Shown: piece by piece, positions 61,813 to 64,000 of the stretch
How the letters are laid out: every line of letters begins with the position of its first letter
How positions within the stretch are numbered: the stretch's first letter is position 1
From: Planctomycetota bacterium
Lineage (GTDB): Bacteria > Planctomycetota > Planctomycetia > Pirellulales > Lacipirellulaceae
Length of the DNA stretch: 64,000 bases
Assembly (NCBI GenBank): GCA_024278955.1
Contig: JAJRSE010000071.1
Location: forward strand, 124,001-188,000
Direction: 5' to 3'
Position numbers and translations under genes: made by a program
Notes under the pieces: generated by a model
The model's input: the letters and a program-made list of their open reading frames with translations, nothing else
The model's database searches: none
What the model was told of the DNA's origin: nothing

Positions 61813-62982
61813 ATGAACAGCATTCGCTGCTCGATTTCGTTTGCGCTGGTCGCAGCCTGCCTGGGGTTTACCGGGTCTCAGAATGCGGTTGCCCAGTGCG
61901 ACGCCTGTTTGCAGCCAGCTTATCGCTTGCAATCTCAGACCGTTTACGAAGAACGCCAGGTGACGGTTTTTAAGGTAACACAGGAAACCGAGTATGAACA
62001 ACGTCAGGTAACACGGAAAGTTCCCGTTTGGGAAACCCAGACGCGAGAAAGACGATACATGGTAGTTCGCCCGGTACGGGAAACGAGCGTCCATGAAGAA
62101 CGCTATACCGTGCAACGTCCTGTCTGGGAAACTCAGATACGCGATTGCAGCTATAATCGGGTGCGTAATATCGTAGAAACGTCGCAGCGTGAAGAGCGTT
62201 ACACCGTTCAACGTCCTGTCTGGGAAACCAGCGAACGAGAAGAGCATTACACGGTCATGCGACCCGTAACAGAAACCGTGGAGTACGAGCGTCGCTACAC
62301 GGTGATGCGACCTGTTGTGAACTACGAAACTCGCTACGCCGATCAAGGTTGCTATGTGAACCAAGTCTCGTATGTGCAGGGTGCGCCTGCTCGACGCGGA
62401 CTTACATGGATGCCTGCGACGCCCGTGGTTAGCCCGATTACAGGCGCCCCGCAATTCCAGCGACCTGGCCTTGTTTGGGCAAATGTGCAAACGCCCGCTC
62501 AGCAGGTGGTCACCAAAGTATGGAAGCCAAATCTCGTTGCGGTGCAGGTGCCTGTGACCAAGTATTGTCCTCAAGAAGTTGTGCAAAAAGTTCCAGTCCA
62601 AGTATGCCGCCAGGTGCCTCAGCAAATGGTGCGCAAAGTGCCAGTGCGAGTTTGTCGCATGGTGCAAGAAGAGCATGTGCGGATGGTTCCACATACCACT
62701 TGTCGACAAGTAACCGAGCGAGTCGAACGCAAGGTGTCTGTGCGGGTTTGCCGTATGGTGCAGGAAGAGCATGTGCGCAAAGTGCCGGTCACGGTTTGCC
62801 GATTTGTTCGTGAAGAGCGAGTCGAGCCCTATCAGGTACGAGTTTGCCGTATGGTTGAGAAGCAAGAGACGATTAGCGTTCCGCGCACTGTATGCCGCAA
62901 AGTACCGGTTACTTACACCTATCGAGTGCCCCATACCGTGATGGTACGTGTGCCGCTGGAGCAGCCTTGCTGTGGCCCGTAG
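61813..62982 (+). CDS. YTV-domain cell wall repeat protein
   Basis: 389 aa from ATG 61813. A signal peptide (MNSIRCSISFALVAACLGFT) leads to a repeat region. Residues about 50-175 consist of repeats with YTVQRPVWET or YTVMRPV; residues about 245-380 have repeats of the form VPVRVCRMVQEEHVR with one Cys each. YTV proteins were found in the SDS-insoluble cell wall of Rhodopirellula, so this is a planctomycete marker. The regular cysteines suggest disulphide cross-links. The repeats are Arg/Val-rich. Confidence 0.9.
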   Translation: MNSIRCSISFALVAACLGFTGSQNAVAQCDACLQPAYRLQSQTVYEERQVTVFKVTQETEYEQRQVTRKVPVWETQTRERRYMVVRPVRETSVHEERYTVQRPVWETQIRDCSYNRVRNIVETSQREERYTVQRPVWETSEREEHYTVMRPVTETVEYERRYTVMRPVVNYETRYADQGCYVNQVSYVQGAPARRGLTWMPATPVVSPITGAPQFQRPGLVWANVQTPAQQVVTKVWKPNLVAVQVPVTKYCPQEVVQKVPVQVCRQVPQQMVRKVPVRVCRMVQEEHVRMVPHTTCRQVTERVERKVSVRVCRMVQEEHVRKVPVTVCRFVREERVEPYQVRVCRMVEKQETISVPRTVCRKVPVTYTYRVPHTVMVRVPLEQPCCGP

Positions 62983-63038
62983 GCCAGACTGGTAGAGAAA
63001 GTTGAAGAGCGTTGACAATCGGCAGCTTTCGTCGGAAA

Positions 63039-64000
63039 ATGAAGGATTCTTCACCGGCTTCTCCCCGTAGTGCTTCCGTCATGGCGATTTCCTCAGATCC
63101 TCTTCCCGTGGATTCTTCCGAGCAGCGTTTGTCTGGCCAGTCGGTTGCTTTTATAGGCAAACTGGTGGGCATGACTCGTGACGAAGCTTGCAAGGCGGTA
63201 GTTACTGAGGGTGCGGAGGTTGTGTCTGGCAGTAGCCCGGCGCCGACCTTGGTAGTCATCAGCGATGGTTTACCTGACTTGGCTAGTGCGGTGCAGGACA
63301 AAAATTCGGTCCATTTGAAGTATGCCGAGGATGTTGCCTGTGGGCGTGCGATTCTTATTCGAGAATCCGAACTATGGAGTCGTCTCGGTCTGATCGACGA
63401 AAAGCACGGGGTAAAACAGCTGTACACGCCAGCCATGTTGGCTGAGTTGTTGGAAGTGCCTATTGTGGCGATTCGTCGTTGGCATCGCCGGGGTGTTTTG
63501 ATTGCTTGCCATAGTGTGCGGCGTCTCCCTTATTTCGATTTTGTTGATGTCGCTGTGGCTCGGCATCTGGCCGCTTTATTGAAGGCCGGTTGTACGCTAC
63601 ACACGATCGATCGCAAATTGATTGAACTAAAACGATGTATGCCAGAGGTGGGGCGACCGCTTTGCGATCCCTCGATTGTGGTTTCGAGTGGTCGGTTGTT
63701 TGTACGACGCGGTGAGGAGCTTACCGAACCGGGTGGTCAAAGGCTGATTGATTTTGATACATCTCCCGGGGAATCGCAAAAAGATTTTTCGCAGCCGCTG
63801 TTGTCGATTGCTGGCCACTCGATGGCCTCCTCGGAGGAACAATTTGAGGGTTCGGTTGAGAGTCTTTCAGCATTTGATGAAATGCAACTTGAGGCGCAAG
63901 ATTGGGAAGATCGAGGAGAGCTACAGCGGGCCGAAGAAATTTATCGAACGATGCTTGTTGCTGGAGGTTCCAAGGCAGAGCTTCATTTTGCTTTGGCAGA
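63039..64000 (+). CDS. BRCT-like / MerR-type HTH / TPR protein (partial at right edge)
   Basis: The frame from ATG 63039 is open to the window end (320 visible residues); ATG 63081 is an alternative start. Residues about 35-75 (VAFIGKLVGMTRDEACKAVV, then GAEVVSGSSPAPTLVVISDG) look like a BRCT domain. Residues about 125-200 form a MerR-type HTH (MLAELLEVPIVAIRRWHRRG, LPYFDFVDVAVARHLAALLK). The visible end (WEDRGELQRAEEIYRTMLVA) is the start of TPR repeats. Such fusions seem planctomycete-specific. It probably acts as a DNA-binding scaffold; the target is unknown. Confidence 0.75.
   Translation, partial: MKDSSPASPRSASVMAISSDPLPVDSSEQRLSGQSVAFIGKLVGMTRDEACKAVVTEGAEVVSGSSPAPTLVVISDGLPDLASAVQDKNSVHLKYAEDVACGRAILIRESELWSRLGLIDEKHGVKQLYTPAMLAELLEVPIVAIRRWHRRGVLIACHSVRRLPYFDFVDVAVARHLAALLKAGCTLHTIDRKLIELKRCMPEVGRPLCDPSIVVSSGRLFVRRGEELTEPGGQRLIDFDTSPGESQKDFSQPLLSIAGHSMASSEEQFEGSVESLSAFDEMQLEAQDWEDRGELQRAEEIYRTMLVAGGSKAELHFALA

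Noticed and set aside
1-64000. CRISPR array
   Set aside because: No regularly spaced repeats of 20-40 bases with unique spacers were seen.

Overview
The window is a chromosomal segment of a planctomycete, most likely of the Pirellulales. The evidence is a secreted repeat protein of the YTV type known from Rhodopirellula cell walls, a GAF-HlyD / HlyD / PqqD-M50-HlyD gene cluster of planctomycete style, planctomycete-style integrase fragments, and many long secreted proteins without close relatives elsewhere. Genes lie on both strands in short operons. No rRNA was seen. One tRNA, tRNA-His(GTG), is present at 10107-10181.

Layout. 1-9857 is host chromosome: the tail of an unknown gene, pyrE, a possible nuclease, fabH, oligoendopeptidase F, a decayed toxin-antitoxin pair, a frameshifted nucleotidyltransferase, an exported protein, a sugar-isomerase-like protein and a secreted HExxH protein. 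10107-22363 is an accessory island starting at tRNA-His. Its left part (10127-15056) is a compact minus-strand operon that looks like a small integrative, satellite-like element: a gutted tyrosine recombinase, a small HTH, a zinc ribbon, a winged helix, a RecA/DnaB-like ATPase, an archaeo-eukaryotic-type primase, a DUF669-like protein, an unknown protein and an AlpA-like HTH. Next to it is a 28-bp palindrome with repeated half sites that could be its origin or operator. To the right follow a DUF2335 membrane protein, an unrecognised 643-aa protein, relics of a second related element (integrase tail, PD-(D/E)XK fragment, second HTH, second zinc-ribbon copy fused to a broken ISKra4 transposase), and a large secreted glycosidase-like gene of foreign-looking composition. 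A short integrase scar at 22318-22363 closes the island.

22482-64000 is again host-like. It holds a second secreted HExxH protein, an AsmA-like giant, the M50/HlyD cluster, infA, lysA, an ACT-domain regulator, a ferredoxin, an orphan DNA methyltransferase and an HNH endonuclease with a small partner. A complete EF-P lysylation set follows (efp, epmB, epmA) with rlmN, lemA and an M48 protease. Next are tag, a glycogen block (GH57, GalT/ADP-glucose-phosphorylase-like, glgA), a DUF433/DUF5615 toxin-antitoxin pair, a DegT aminotransferase, hisS, a YkgJ protein, a NUDIX hydrolase, a lipoate ligase, a HEAT-like membrane protein, the YTV protein and the start of a BRCT-like/MerR/TPR protein.

Three families of short palindromic, MITE-like repeats are scattered outside genes. 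The best candidates for something new are the primase-helicase island with its unknown 643-aa cargo protein, and the three-gene GAF-HlyD/M50 envelope cluster. All functional statements rest on reading translations by eye; no database search was run.
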